From positions 440,734-504,733 of the forward strand of contig NZ_FOJW01000001.1 of NCBI RefSeq assembly GCF_900112045.1: a DNA stretch of 64,000 nucleotides. The letters are read 5' to 3'. The notes below the pieces were generated by a model. The model was not told where the DNA came from. It saw only the letters and a program-made list of their open reading frames with translations, and searched no databases. Position 1 is the first letter of the stretch. The number at the start of each line of letters is the position of its first letter. The position numbers and the translations under genes were made by a program. The DNA comes from Lentibacillus halodurans. Lineage in GTDB: Bacteria; Bacillota; Bacilli; Bacillales; Amphibacillaceae. Of the stretch, positions 46,275 to 55,383 are shown piece by piece.

Positions 46275-46749
46275 GTCCTGAATCCCCCGTCAATTCTAAT
46301 TCCTTTATTTCGTCTGCTGACAGAACACGTTTTAAATGAAGCAAGATTAACAGCCGATCATCGGTTTTCGCAACACCTTCAATATAGTCAGCACTTGCCG
46401 CACCCGCTGTTTCCGGTGCAGGTTCAATCGCACTTTCAGGGATATCCATAACATCGTTTGCCGCATCTGCAATCAGACCAACCTCCATATCACCCCAAAA
46501 TACGATGATGATACGGCTCGAAGGTGTAAAGTCGATTTTTTCCATACCAAAACGGGTTCTTAAATCAATAACTGGTGTCACAACACCTCGTAAGTTAATG
46601 ACACCTTTTATAAAATCAGACGTTTGCGGAACTCTTGTAATGAGCTGTATTCGCTCAATGGATCTCACCTGTTGTACAGAAACAGCATAATCTTCATTAT
46701 TCAGCTGAAAAACAATTACTTTGCGGTTTGCAACTGTTTCATCACTCAT
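46261..46749 (-). CDS. cheW: Chemotaxis coupling protein CheW
   Basis: A 162-residue SH3-like coupling protein from the ATG at 46749 (GGAGGAATC upstream). Family features are FQLNNEDYAVSVQQVRSIE and FIKGVINLRGVVTPVIDLR. CheW joins receptors to CheA. Here it lies only 49 bases after cheB, where Bacillus subtilis has the ~2-kb cheA gene. Confidence 0.95.
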   Translation of the reverse strand: MSDETVANRKVIVFQLNNEDYAVSVQQVRSIERIQLITRVPQTSDFIKGVINLRGVVTPVIDLRTRFGMEKIDFTPSSRIIIVFWGDMEVGLIADAANDVMDIPESAIEPAPETAGAASADYIEGVAKTDDRLLILLHLKRVLSADEIKELELTGDSGHDRT

Positions 46750-46798
46750 TTTGATTCCTCCATTAATCACTTTTATTTGACTAGTGCGTTTATACTGA

Positions 46799-47395
46799 TC
46801 ATGAACGCACCTTCACCAGCCTGTTAATCATACCCCCGATTTGTTGTATAGGCGCACAGTGATTCACTAGATTTGTTCCCATTGCTGCTTTGGGCATGCC
46901 GTACACGACTGAAGTCTGTTCTGACTCCGCAATGACCGTAGCATCCACATTGAATTTTTTTAACAGGCGGATACCTTCAGCCCCATCTGCTCCCATTCCA
47001 GTCAGTACAGCAGCAATTTTATGAACATGCTGCAAATATGCCATTGATTCAAAAAGTACATCAACGGAAGGTCTTTGTCCAAACCTGTGTTTTTCTTTAT
47101 TCAGCTTAATCGTATGTTTTTTCCCTGCAGCGCTTATTTTCATATGGTAATCGCCAGGTGCTATGTAGGCTGTGTTATGTTCAATAATCTCCCCGTGGGC
47201 GGCCTCTTTAACATATATGTGTGCTGTTTGATTCAGGCGTTTGGCGAGCGATTGCGTAAATCCCGCCGGCATATGTTGTACTATTAAAACAGGTGCAGAC
47301 AAATTAGCAGGTAAATCAGCCAGAACGCGCTGCAGTGCTTTTGGGCCGCCGGTTGAAGTACCAATTCCTATAACTGCTTCATATAAAGGTTCCAT
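46799..47395 (-). CDS. cheB: CheB methylesterase domain without receiver domain
   Basis: A 198-residue protein covering only the catalytic methylesterase domain of CheB. The triad is complete: Ser14 (GTSTGGPKAL), His41 (VQHMPAGFT) and Asp137 (GMGADGAE). The N-terminal receiver domain (~120 residues) and linker of normal CheB are absent, and the upstream gene flhG ends 3 bases before the ATG, so there is no room for them. GGGGAGATAATTT precedes the start. Without the receiver, phosphorylation by CheA cannot control it; activity may be constitutive. Confidence 0.9.
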   Translation of the reverse strand: MEPLYEAVIGIGTSTGGPKALQRVLADLPANLSAPVLIVQHMPAGFTQSLAKRLNQTAHIYVKEAAHGEIIEHNTAYIAPGDYHMKISAAGKKHTIKLNKEKHRFGQRPSVDVLFESMAYLQHVHKIAAVLTGMGADGAEGIRLLKKFNVDATVIAESEQTSVVYGMPKAAMGTNLVNHCAPIQQIGGMINRLVKVRS

Positions 47396-47398
47396 AAA

Positions 47399-48262
47399 TT
47401 ATCTCCCCATAAGCTGTTTGATCTTTTGTATAAAGGAAATAGATGCGTTATCATCTGCTTCTGGCTTATCTTCCAGGTAACTGGCGACAATTTTTTTAAT
47501 CCCCTTTGAGACTGCAGCTTTTTCATTTAACAACACAAATGGTATTTGGCGTATAACAGCGGTAGATACGGTTTTATCATCAGGAAGTATCCCCAATTTT
47601 CGGACCTCTTTGTTCAAAAATTGCTGAATCACTCGATGAAACCTTTCAAGAGCTTGCTGACCATTTTTAGCAGAGGCAGTACGATTCATGATGACAGATA
47701 GCGGCAGGTCAGGCTTATGATTTACAATATGTTTGATCATCCCATATGCGTCAGTGATGGCTGTAGGTTCAGGGGTCGTCAGGACAATTCCTTCATCAGA
47801 TGCGGCCACGATTGAAAGCGAATCATGTGTTGCTCCTGCCCCCATGTCAAAAATAATATAATCGTATATGTAGATCAGTTCTTCAAATTGCTGAAAAAAA
47901 TAGTTCTGCATTGTACGATCGAGTGTAAGGAGATCATTCAACCCTGAGCCGCCTGAGACATATGCGAGTCCACGGGGACCGGTTTTGATAATTTCATGAA
48001 CAGATAATTGCTCTGCAAACATATCTGCAATCGTCGTATGTGTGTCTAAACCGAGCAAAACATCAACATTTCCCATCCCGATATCAAGATCGAACAACAG
48101 CACCTTCTTCCCATGCCGCAACAGTTCCAGTGAAAAATTAAGTGCGACGTTTGATTTGCCAACGCCACCTTTCCCGCTCACAACCGAGATGGTTTTAGCT
48201 TCCCGCAAACGCTGTGTCATGCCCAGCTTCCTTCTCAGTTTTGCTGCCTGATCATGAATCAT
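47399..48262 (-). CDS. flhG: MinD-like ATPase FlhG
   Basis: A 287-residue MinD/ParA-type ATPase (YlxH in Bacillus) with the deviant Walker A SGKGGVGKSN near residue 30, switch I DLDIGMGNVDVLLG and IIFDMGAG. The ATG at 48262 is chosen because AGGTGA lies 6 bases upstream; the preceding in-frame GTG overlaps that site. It works with FlhF in placing and assembling flagella. It overlaps flhF by 11 bases. Confidence 0.95.
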   Translation of the reverse strand: MIHDQAAKLRRKLGMTQRLREAKTISVVSGKGGVGKSNVALNFSLELLRHGKKVLLFDLDIGMGNVDVLLGLDTHTTIADMFAEQLSVHEIIKTGPRGLAYVSGGSGLNDLLTLDRTMQNYFFQQFEELIYIYDYIIFDMGAGATHDSLSIVAASDEGIVLTTPEPTAITDAYGMIKHIVNHKPDLPLSVIMNRTASAKNGQQALERFHRVIQQFLNKEVRKLGILPDDKTVSTAVIRQIPFVLLNEKAAVSKGIKKIVASYLEDKPEADDNASISFIQKIKQLMGR

Positions 48263-49361
48263 TCTGTTCACCTGCTATCAATTCACTGATCATTTGCGCA
48301 TTAGGTTTCATAATATCGTCAGGAACATCCTGGCCATTTGTCAGAAAAGCAATGCCTAACTTATGCTTTAATGCGATATTCAAAATGCTTCCATATTGTC
48401 GTGTCTCATCAACCTTCGTGAAAATAACGTTCTGTATTGGTAAATGCTGAAATTGATCATATATTTTCATTATATCACTTGTTTTTGCTGTCAGAGAGAG
48501 AACAAGACAGGTTTCAACATTCCGATTAAAGGTAATGGTTTTTTCCAGGTCCCGTACATATTTTTCATCGCGGAAATTTCTCCCAGCGGTATCGACAAGA
48601 ATTAAATCATAGGATGCAAACTTGTCGACCGCTGCTTTGTAATCTGATGGATTATAAACAACTTCCAGCGGAATATTGAGTATATTCGCGTATGTTTTTA
48701 ATTGTTCGACCGCTGCAATTCGGTATGTATCAGCCGTAATGAGGGCGACTTGCTTACCATCGTTCATCATGCTTGATGCGGCGACTTTAGCAATCGTCGT
48801 TGTTTTCCCTGCACCTGTTGGACCGACAAACTGGATAAGCTTGTTATTTGCGGGCAAACCTTCAAAATTTAATGCGCTTAATCTATTTTCTATTTCGTGC
48901 TTCACATCCTGCAGAATCGTATCCCGGTCGGGCATGACACCATCTGTATTTTCATGGTTGCGGCCAACATCATCCAATAGACTTTTGGCGAGATCTTCAT
49001 CTACCTCCTGATCGAGCAAATCGTGATAGATGATCTGATAATCGACGGGGTAGTCAGCATTGTTTACAGTCTGCACTTCAACCATTTTTCTCAGCTGTTT
49101 AATTTCATTTAACACAGGACTATCTATAACCGGCATTTTATGACTCGGTGTTTGTTTTACTGGCTCCTTCTCTCGCTTAACCGGTTTAGGCTGCGGATCC
49201 AGTGCAGCAACAACTTCAATATTCCTTTTTTTGAAAAGCCCCAGAAAACCACCTTTGAAAACCACTTTTGAATTTAAAATGACAGCTTCCAGGCCAAGTT
49301 CTTTCCGGACATGATTCATCGCTTCTGGCATCGTTGGCGCTACAAACTTTTTTACCTTCAT
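48252..49361 (-). CDS. flhF: Flagellar SRP-type GTPase FlhF
   Basis: A 369-residue SRP-like GTPase: a basic N-terminal domain (MKVKKFVAPTMPEAMNHVRK), an N domain, and the G domain with FVGPTGAGKTTTIAKVA, LVDTAGRNFRD and TKVDETRQYG. It positions the flagellar basal body and its GTPase activity is stimulated by FlhG. The start overlaps the flhA stop by 4 bases. Confidence 0.96.
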   Translation of the reverse strand: MKVKKFVAPTMPEAMNHVRKELGLEAVILNSKVVFKGGFLGLFKKRNIEVVAALDPQPKPVKREKEPVKQTPSHKMPVIDSPVLNEIKQLRKMVEVQTVNNADYPVDYQIIYHDLLDQEVDEDLAKSLLDDVGRNHENTDGVMPDRDTILQDVKHEIENRLSALNFEGLPANNKLIQFVGPTGAGKTTTIAKVAASSMMNDGKQVALITADTYRIAAVEQLKTYANILNIPLEVVYNPSDYKAAVDKFASYDLILVDTAGRNFRDEKYVRDLEKTITFNRNVETCLVLSLTAKTSDIMKIYDQFQHLPIQNVIFTKVDETRQYGSILNIALKHKLGIAFLTNGQDVPDDIMKPNAQMISELIAGEQNDS

Positions 49362-51391
49362 GCTACATTCACCACCCCGACACTTTGTACATTCACACCA
49401 GGTTCCAGATCGTTATACGACAACACGACAACTTGCGGCAGAAAACGTTCCAGGAGCTGTTTCAAATACATCCTGACAGCCGGAGAACATAATACAATTG
49501 CTGTTTCCTCCTGTAATGTCATTTTTTCGACTTCTTCATGAATTGTTTTAATAATTTGTTCCTGTGATTCCGGATCCAACGCTAAATAATTGCCATGTTC
49601 TGTCTGCTGTATGTTTTCCGCAATCATTTTTTCAACTTGCCCTGATACGGTTATCACGTTTAGTGCCATATCGTCACCGGCATACTGTCTGGTAATTTGC
49701 GGTGCTAAGGCCTGGCGGACATATTCAGCAAGTAAGTCGGTATCATTTGTCATTTTCCCGAAGTCTGCCAGCGTCTCGAATATGATCGGTAAATTACGGA
49801 CCGAAACATTTTCCCGCAGCAATTTGGCAAGAACTTTTTGTATATCACCGACTGATAAAGGGTCAGGTGTGACTTCATCAACTAAAATCGGATAGCTTTC
49901 TTTCAAATGATCAATTAGCTGCTTCGTCTCCTGTCGTCCTAACAGTGAATGGGCGTGTCGTTTGATCACTTCTGTAATATGTGTGGACACGACAGACGGT
50001 GGATCAACGACTGTATAACCAGAAAGTTCTGCTTCATCTTTATGTTCTTCACCAATCCATTTAGCCGGCAATCCGAATGCAGGTTCCTTCGTACTAATGC
50101 CCTCTATTTCATCGTCATCCATTTCAGGGGTCATGGCTAAATAATGATTCAGCAATAATTCCCCGGCCGCCACTTCATTACCTTTGATTTTCAGCCGATA
50201 TCCGTTCGGTTCAAGCTGGATATTATCACGAATCCGAACGACAGGAACGACAATACCAAGTTCAATCGCCAGCTGCCTCCTAATCATGACAACCCGATCA
50301 AGCAAATCGCCACCCTGGTCTGCGTCAGCGAGCGGAATGAGTGCATAGCCAAATTCAAATTCGATCGGATCCATGTTTAGTAAATTAACAACATTTTCTG
50401 GTGAATTCATAGAGGATGATTCTGCCTGCTCCTCTTCCTCCATATCAGGTTCCTCTGTTTCATCCGTTTGCTTCAATAATACATAACCGCCCAATGCTAA
50501 AGAGAAAGCGATTATAGCAGTTAGCATAAAATTGATGGGTGTTAATCCAATCAGGAAAATAGTTCCTGCTGCGATAAACAGTAATTTTGGATATTGCAGG
50601 AGCTGTCTGGATACGTCAGTTCCCAAATTACCTGTTGTGGTCGTTTTGGTAACAACGATCCCTGTGGCAGTAGCTATCAGTAAAGCAGGAATCTGACTGA
50701 CAAGCCCGTCACCGACTGTAAGACGCATATATGTATTGACAGCCTCGGTAAAGGTGAAACCCATTTGAACCATACCAATGACCAGACCAAAAATAATATT
50801 AATTAAAACAATGACAATACCTGCTATCGCATCACCTTTCACAAATTTGCTGGCACCATCCATTGCACCATGAAAGTCAGCTTCATTTTCCACCTTTTCG
50901 CGGCGTTCTTTTGCTTGTTGTTCAGAAATGAGACCCGCATTCAAATCCGCATCAATACTCATCTGTTTACCAGGCATCGCATCAAGTGTAAAACGTGCAG
51001 CAACCTCGGATACCCGCTCGGCACCTTTTGTAATAACGAGAAATTGAATAATAACCAGAATCACAAACACAACAAAACCGACTAGCGGATTGTTGCCAAT
51101 GACAAATGAACCAAACGTATCAATCACACCGCCGCCATTAGCTTCCGATAGAATGGATCTGGTGGTGGATACATTCAATCCGAGCCGAAATAAAGTCAGC
51201 AGTAATAAAAGTGAAGGAAATATGGAAAATTGCAATGCTTCCTGTGTGTTCATCGACACCAGTATTACAACAAGCGCCAGCGATATATTACATAAAATAA
51301 GAACACTTAACAGCCATCCCGGCAATGGGACAACAAGCATAATAATAATTAAAATGACGCCTAATAATACTGATAAATCGCGTGCTTTCAT
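49358..51391 (-). CDS. flhA: Flagellar type III export protein FlhA
   Basis: A 677-residue protein: eight membrane helices in residues ~1-310 with the FHIPEP signature (FTLDAMPGKQMSIDADLNAG near 155-175) and a large cytoplasmic domain (~360-677) that forms the nonameric ring docking export substrates. An acidic linker (EEPDMEEEEQAES) joins the two. It lies between flhB and flhF in the usual order. Confidence 0.97.
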   Translation of the reverse strand: MKARDLSVLLGVILIIIMLVVPLPGWLLSVLILCNISLALVVILVSMNTQEALQFSIFPSLLLLLTLFRLGLNVSTTRSILSEANGGGVIDTFGSFVIGNNPLVGFVVFVILVIIQFLVITKGAERVSEVAARFTLDAMPGKQMSIDADLNAGLISEQQAKERREKVENEADFHGAMDGASKFVKGDAIAGIVIVLINIIFGLVIGMVQMGFTFTEAVNTYMRLTVGDGLVSQIPALLIATATGIVVTKTTTTGNLGTDVSRQLLQYPKLLFIAAGTIFLIGLTPINFMLTAIIAFSLALGGYVLLKQTDETEEPDMEEEEQAESSSMNSPENVVNLLNMDPIEFEFGYALIPLADADQGGDLLDRVVMIRRQLAIELGIVVPVVRIRDNIQLEPNGYRLKIKGNEVAAGELLLNHYLAMTPEMDDDEIEGISTKEPAFGLPAKWIGEEHKDEAELSGYTVVDPPSVVSTHITEVIKRHAHSLLGRQETKQLIDHLKESYPILVDEVTPDPLSVGDIQKVLAKLLRENVSVRNLPIIFETLADFGKMTNDTDLLAEYVRQALAPQITRQYAGDDMALNVITVSGQVEKMIAENIQQTEHGNYLALDPESQEQIIKTIHEEVEKMTLQEETAIVLCSPAVRMYLKQLLERFLPQVVVLSYNDLEPGVNVQSVGVVNVA

Positions 51392-51519
51392 GAATGGTGA
51401 CTCCCCTTATTCTATTAAACTTCGGATTGTTACTTTTTGGTCTTTTTTCGTATAGATTGTTGTATTTAATCCGCAGCATGAATACACTGTTCTGATCGTT
51501 GCATAGAAGCAACCTGCTC

Positions 51520-52605
51520 TTAAATTTTTTTCTCCAGCCTGTATACATAAGCCAATATCTCTGCGACTGCCTTATAAAACGCCTCGGGTATTACATCGCC
51601 GATCTCGATAGTGTCGTATAACGCTCGTGCCAGTGATTTGTTTTCCACAGTAACGACATCGTTCGCTTTCGCTGTATCTTTTATTTTCAGAGCGATCTGA
51701 TCAGCCCCTTTTGCAACAATAAATGGTGCCGTTGCTTCGGCTTCATCATACTTGACAGCTATCGCATAATGTGTCGGGTTGGTGATAACAACATCTGCTG
51801 AGGGCACTTCACTCATCATACGCCTTGTAGCCATTTCACGCTGTCTTTCTTTTCTTTTGGATTTGATCAGCGGATCCCCTTCCATATTTTTGTGCTCATC
51901 TTTGATATCTTTTTTGGACATCTTAATGTTCTTTTCAAAGTCATATTTTTGATAAACATAATCAAATACAGAAAGAAATAGTAACGCAATGGCTGCTGCA
52001 ATTCCCATCATAATGGTAACTTCTCCAAAAAAGCCAATCGCGTTCTCAGCATTTTTAAAAGCCAGCATCATCATGTCATCTTTATAGATCCATATGACAA
52101 AAAATGTAATGACCCCAATCAGTACAATTTTCAATAATGACTTCAACAGCTCGACCAGCGCTCTGATAGAAAAAACCTTCTTCGTTCCTTGAATCGGATC
52201 AATTTTTTTCAGGTCGAATTTCAAGGGTTCAGTTGTAAATAAAAAACCGATTTGTGTAAAATTGGCAGCCAGTCCGGCAATAATGGCAGTAATCATAACT
52301 GGAGCCAATATGGTGGCCACCTCAATGAACACTTCCATCATCACTTGATTTACCGAATCGATCGTGACTTCCCAATGAATATATTCCGTAAATGTATGCT
52401 GATACAAGGCAGTCATATGATCTTTCATAAAACTTCCATATACAAATAAAATCATGAAACAAAAAAACAACAGAAACGCTGTATTGACATCCTGACTTTT
52501 GGCGACCTTACCCTTTTCCCGCTCGTCCTGACGTTTTTTCGGAGTCGCTTTTTCGGTTTTCTCTTCAGCGCCGGCAAAAAATTGCAAATCCAGTTTTAAC
52601 CGCAT
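51520..52605 (-). CDS. flhB: Flagellar export switch protein FlhB
   Basis: A 361-residue protein with four membrane helices and a cytoplasmic autocleavage domain. The NPTH cleavage site is at residues 276-279. Cleavage switches export from rod/hook to filament substrates under control of FliK. Its ATG directly follows the fliR stop. A gap of 128 bases to flhA shows nothing notable. Confidence 0.96.
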   Translation of the reverse strand: MRLKLDLQFFAGAEEKTEKATPKKRQDEREKGKVAKSQDVNTAFLLFFCFMILFVYGSFMKDHMTALYQHTFTEYIHWEVTIDSVNQVMMEVFIEVATILAPVMITAIIAGLAANFTQIGFLFTTEPLKFDLKKIDPIQGTKKVFSIRALVELLKSLLKIVLIGVITFFVIWIYKDDMMMLAFKNAENAIGFFGEVTIMMGIAAAIALLFLSVFDYVYQKYDFEKNIKMSKKDIKDEHKNMEGDPLIKSKRKERQREMATRRMMSEVPSADVVITNPTHYAIAVKYDEAEATAPFIVAKGADQIALKIKDTAKANDVVTVENKSLARALYDTIEIGDVIPEAFYKAVAEILAYVYRLEKKI

Positions 52606-53385
52606 TCAAGCACCTCCGAACAAACGCATCAAGTCACGCATCGCTATAAATATCGTTTCGAAAAGATTTTCGACCAGCATCATGTACAGACTAAGAAAAA
52701 TCAAAATGACGACAAAGCTTACGAAAATCTTCAGCGGCAGACCTACCACAAATACATTCAGCTGTGGAACAGTCCTGGCTATAATCCCCAGTGCCACATC
52801 GACAAGGAACAAGCAGCCGACAATCGGAATAGCCATTTGGAAGGCTATTAAAAACATTTCATTAAACATTTGAATAATAAATTCAGCAATCTTACCATCC
52901 TGAAACGGTATAAAAGCTTCCAGCGGGATTAGCTGATAGCTGTTGAAAATGCCATCTATTAATAAATGATGACCATTGACCGATAATAGAAACAACAGGG
53001 CTATAATATAAAAATATTGACCGGTTAACGGGCTTTGGGCACCTGTTTGCGGATCCATGACATTGGCAATTGCAAAACCCATCTGAAAGTCGATAAAACC
53101 GCCTGCAACTTGGACTGCCGAAAGGATAATATAAGCAAGCAAACCAATCAGCAAACCAACCATGGCTTCTTTGATCAGCAAAAATAAGTAAGTATCATCA
53201 ACAGGGACAGCGGAGCCATCCACCGTATAATACATGATAAACGCCAGAAAAAAAGTAAAGCCAATCTTGAATGGTGTCGGGATTGTTGTATATGAAAACA
53301 ATGGCAGTGTAACAAAGAATGCTGCTATCCTGACAAAGACGAGCAAATAAACGGGAATAGCTGAAAGATTAATTAATTCCAGCAT
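52606..53385 (-). CDS. fliR: Flagellar export membrane protein FliR
   Basis: A 259-residue protein with about six membrane helices and the family stretches VGLLIGLLAYIILSAVQVAGG and DFQMGFAIANVMDPQTG. It forms the export gate with FliP and FliQ. It starts 3 bases before the end region of fliQ. Confidence 0.95.
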   Translation of the reverse strand: MLELINLSAIPVYLLVFVRIAAFFVTLPLFSYTTIPTPFKIGFTFFLAFIMYYTVDGSAVPVDDTYLFLLIKEAMVGLLIGLLAYIILSAVQVAGGFIDFQMGFAIANVMDPQTGAQSPLTGQYFYIIALLFLLSVNGHHLLIDGIFNSYQLIPLEAFIPFQDGKIAEFIIQMFNEMFLIAFQMAIPIVGCLFLVDVALGIIARTVPQLNVFVVGLPLKIFVSFVVILIFLSLYMMLVENLFETIFIAMRDLMRLFGGA

Positions 53386-53388
53386 ATG

Positions 53389-53658
53389 TTAACCTGTAAA
53401 CTGATTCAAATTTTGATATAGATTGACCGTGAACTCAACCATTTGTGTCAGCATCCATGGACCCAAAAATACAATCCCGACAAACACAGCTATGATTTTT
53501 GGAATAAAAGCAAGCGTCTGTTCCTGAATTTGTGTCGTTGCCTGAAAAATACTGACTAAAAGCCCAACAGCCAATGCCAGGATAAGTAATGGGCCAGAAA
53601 CAAGCAAAATCACATAGACGCCTCTTTCGGCCAGCGATAAGACATATTCACTGTTCAC
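53389..53658 (-). CDS. fliQ: Flagellar export membrane protein FliQ
   Basis: An 89-residue protein with two membrane helices and the conserved middle LLVSIFQATTQIQEQTLAFIPK. It belongs to the FliPQR export gate complex. Length and position are normal. Confidence 0.95.
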   Translation of the reverse strand: MNSEYVLSLAERGVYVILLVSGPLLILALAVGLLVSIFQATTQIQEQTLAFIPKIIAVFVGIVFLGPWMLTQMVEFTVNLYQNLNQFTG

Positions 53659-53673
53659 AAGACAACACCTGCC

Positions 53674-54339
53674 TTAAAAACCTTGTAAAAGGGATTGGGT
53701 AATCAAATACCAGCCATCCACCAGTACAAATAATAATATTTTAAACGGTAACGAAATCATGACAGGCGGCAGCATCATCATCCCCATTGACATCAGTACA
53801 CTAGCCACAACCATATCAATAATTAAAAATGGAACAAATATCATAAACCCCATTTGAAAGGCGGTTTTCAATTCACTGATTGCAAATGCCGGAACAAGTG
53901 TCGTAAGAGGAATGCCCTCGATTGTTTCCGGCTGCTCCGCTCCGGAATAATCCATAAACAGCTGCAAATCCTGCTGTCTGGTATGAGTTGCCATAAAATC
54001 TTTAATGGGAGCACTTGCCCGGTCATACGCCTCATCCAGCGTTATCTCTTCCGCAAACAGAGGCTGTAAGGCCTCATCATTTATTTCCTGAAACGTCGGA
54101 GCCATAATAAAAAAAGTCAAAAATAGTGCTAAACCAATTAACACCTGATTGGGAGGCATTTGTTGTGTCGCCAGTGATGTCCTTACAAATGATAAGACGA
54201 TAACAATCCGCGTAAAACTCGTCATCAGGATCAAAATCCCCGGTGCCAGAGATAAAACAGTCAATAATAGTAATAGCTGTACTGTTGTCGATACATCTGC
54301 AGGATCGGTACCGGAAAATATATCAATCATCTCATTCAT
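53674..54339 (-). CDS. fliP: Flagellar export membrane protein FliP
   Basis: A 221-residue protein with an N-terminal hydrophobic segment, MTSFTRIVIVLSFVRTSL, and the C-terminal helices including MVVASVLMSMGMMMLPP. It is the main component of the FliPQR gate. The start overlaps the fliO stop by 8 bases. Confidence 0.96.
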   Translation of the reverse strand: MNEMIDIFSGTDPADVSTTVQLLLLLTVLSLAPGILILMTSFTRIVIVLSFVRTSLATQQMPPNQVLIGLALFLTFFIMAPTFQEINDEALQPLFAEEITLDEAYDRASAPIKDFMATHTRQQDLQLFMDYSGAEQPETIEGIPLTTLVPAFAISELKTAFQMGFMIFVPFLIIDMVVASVLMSMGMMMLPPVMISLPFKILLFVLVDGWYLITQSLLQGF

Positions 54340-54979
54340 AATGATCGTCCTTCTGCTTTGACTTAAGGAGCGAATTACGGGTCTGTTTCAATTTTTCCAG
54401 TTCTGATGCAAACTGTTTTTTGAAATCATTCGAATGATCATAATCTGATTTTCCGGTCATTGTTTGCTGCAAAAATGAAGTCAATCCACCCGCAGACTTA
54501 TGTTCTCCGGCGTCATCACGATGTAATAGCGCTCTTTTCGTATCCTCATCTATAATTTCCTTCAGCAGCTCAACATTTTCGCCAACGCCAACCAAAAACA
54601 CCTTTGACCCGATCCGGACCACCTGAACTGATTTATTGGGTCCGACTGAGATCCCGCCAATGTTCTCCAGACCCTTTATTTGCTGAAACCGTCTGCTGCG
54701 TTTATTCAAAAACTTTAACAATGTATAAATTAATCCTAAAACAAGAAGTAATGCCAAAACCATCTTCACTAAATTCATCCATAGTGATCCTGATTCTACA
54801 CTCCCGGTTGTTTCAGACTGTTGATTATCGGCTGTATCGGCTGGCGCTTCATCTGTTTCGGTACAATCCTTATTTTCAATGCAGTTTTTCACATTCATTG
54901 AGGCCTCTGCAGCTCCATTTGGATAAATGACACACCATAATCCGATCAAACCAATAATCGCCATTATTTTCAGTTTCAT
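54332..54979 (-). CDS. fliO: Flagellar biosynthesis protein FliO (FliZ in Bacillus)
   Basis: A 215-residue protein with an N-terminal signal-like segment (~1-27), an acidic Cys-containing extracytoplasmic part (NCIENKDC), a membrane helix at ~70-92 (MVLALLLVLGLIYTLL) and a basic cytoplasmic domain. This matches FliO, the scaffold for FliP. The start at 54979 is an ATG; a GTG three codons earlier is also possible. Confidence 0.9.
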   Translation of the reverse strand: MKLKIMAIIGLIGLWCVIYPNGAAEASMNVKNCIENKDCTETDEAPADTADNQQSETTGSVESGSLWMNLVKMVLALLLVLGLIYTLLKFLNKRSRRFQQIKGLENIGGISVGPNKSVQVVRIGSKVFLVGVGENVELLKEIIDEDTKRALLHRDDAGEHKSAGGLTSFLQQTMTGKSDYDHSNDFKKQFASELEKLKQTRNSLLKSKQKDDHYE

Positions 54980-54994
54980 GTAACTCACTCGTTT

Positions 54995-55357
54995 CTAGCC
55001 TAAAACTTTTCCGATTGCTTCAAGGACCCGATCTGCCTGAAAAGGTTTCACGATAAAATCTTTCGCTCCAGCCTGAATAGCATCAATCACCATTGCCTGT
55101 TGTCCCATCGCGGAGCACATGATGACATTCGCATCTGCATCGATTTCATTAATTTCCTTTAACGCAGCCAACCCGTCCTTTTCCGGCATTGTGATATCAA
55201 GCGTAACAAGGTCCGGCTGTAATTCCTTATATTGATCCACCGCCTGATTGCCATCCTGTGCTTCTCCCACAACATCGAAACCGTTTTTGTCCAGAATATC
55301 TTTTATCATCATCCGCATGAATGCTGCATCGTCCACGATTAAAACACGTTGTGCCAT
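54995..55357 (-). CDS. cheY: Chemotaxis response regulator CheY
   Basis: A 120-residue single receiver domain from the ATG at 55357. The acid pocket is Asp9-Asp10, the phosphorylation site Asp54 (VTLDITMPEKDG), with Ser82 and Lys104 (FIVKPF). CheY-P binds FliM/FliY and, in Bacillus, favours smooth swimming. It needs CheA, which is not in this window. Confidence 0.96.
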   Translation of the reverse strand: MAQRVLIVDDAAFMRMMIKDILDKNGFDVVGEAQDGNQAVDQYKELQPDLVTLDITMPEKDGLAALKEINEIDADANVIMCSAMGQQAMVIDAIQAGAKDFIVKPFQADRVLEAIGKVLG

Positions 55358-55383
55358 ATTATTTAAATCCTCCCTGACCATTA

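Noticed and set aside
51288-51548. 86-codon frame across the flhA-flhB gap
   Set aside because: It overlaps the flhA 5' end in another frame and has no ribosome site or recognisable composition.
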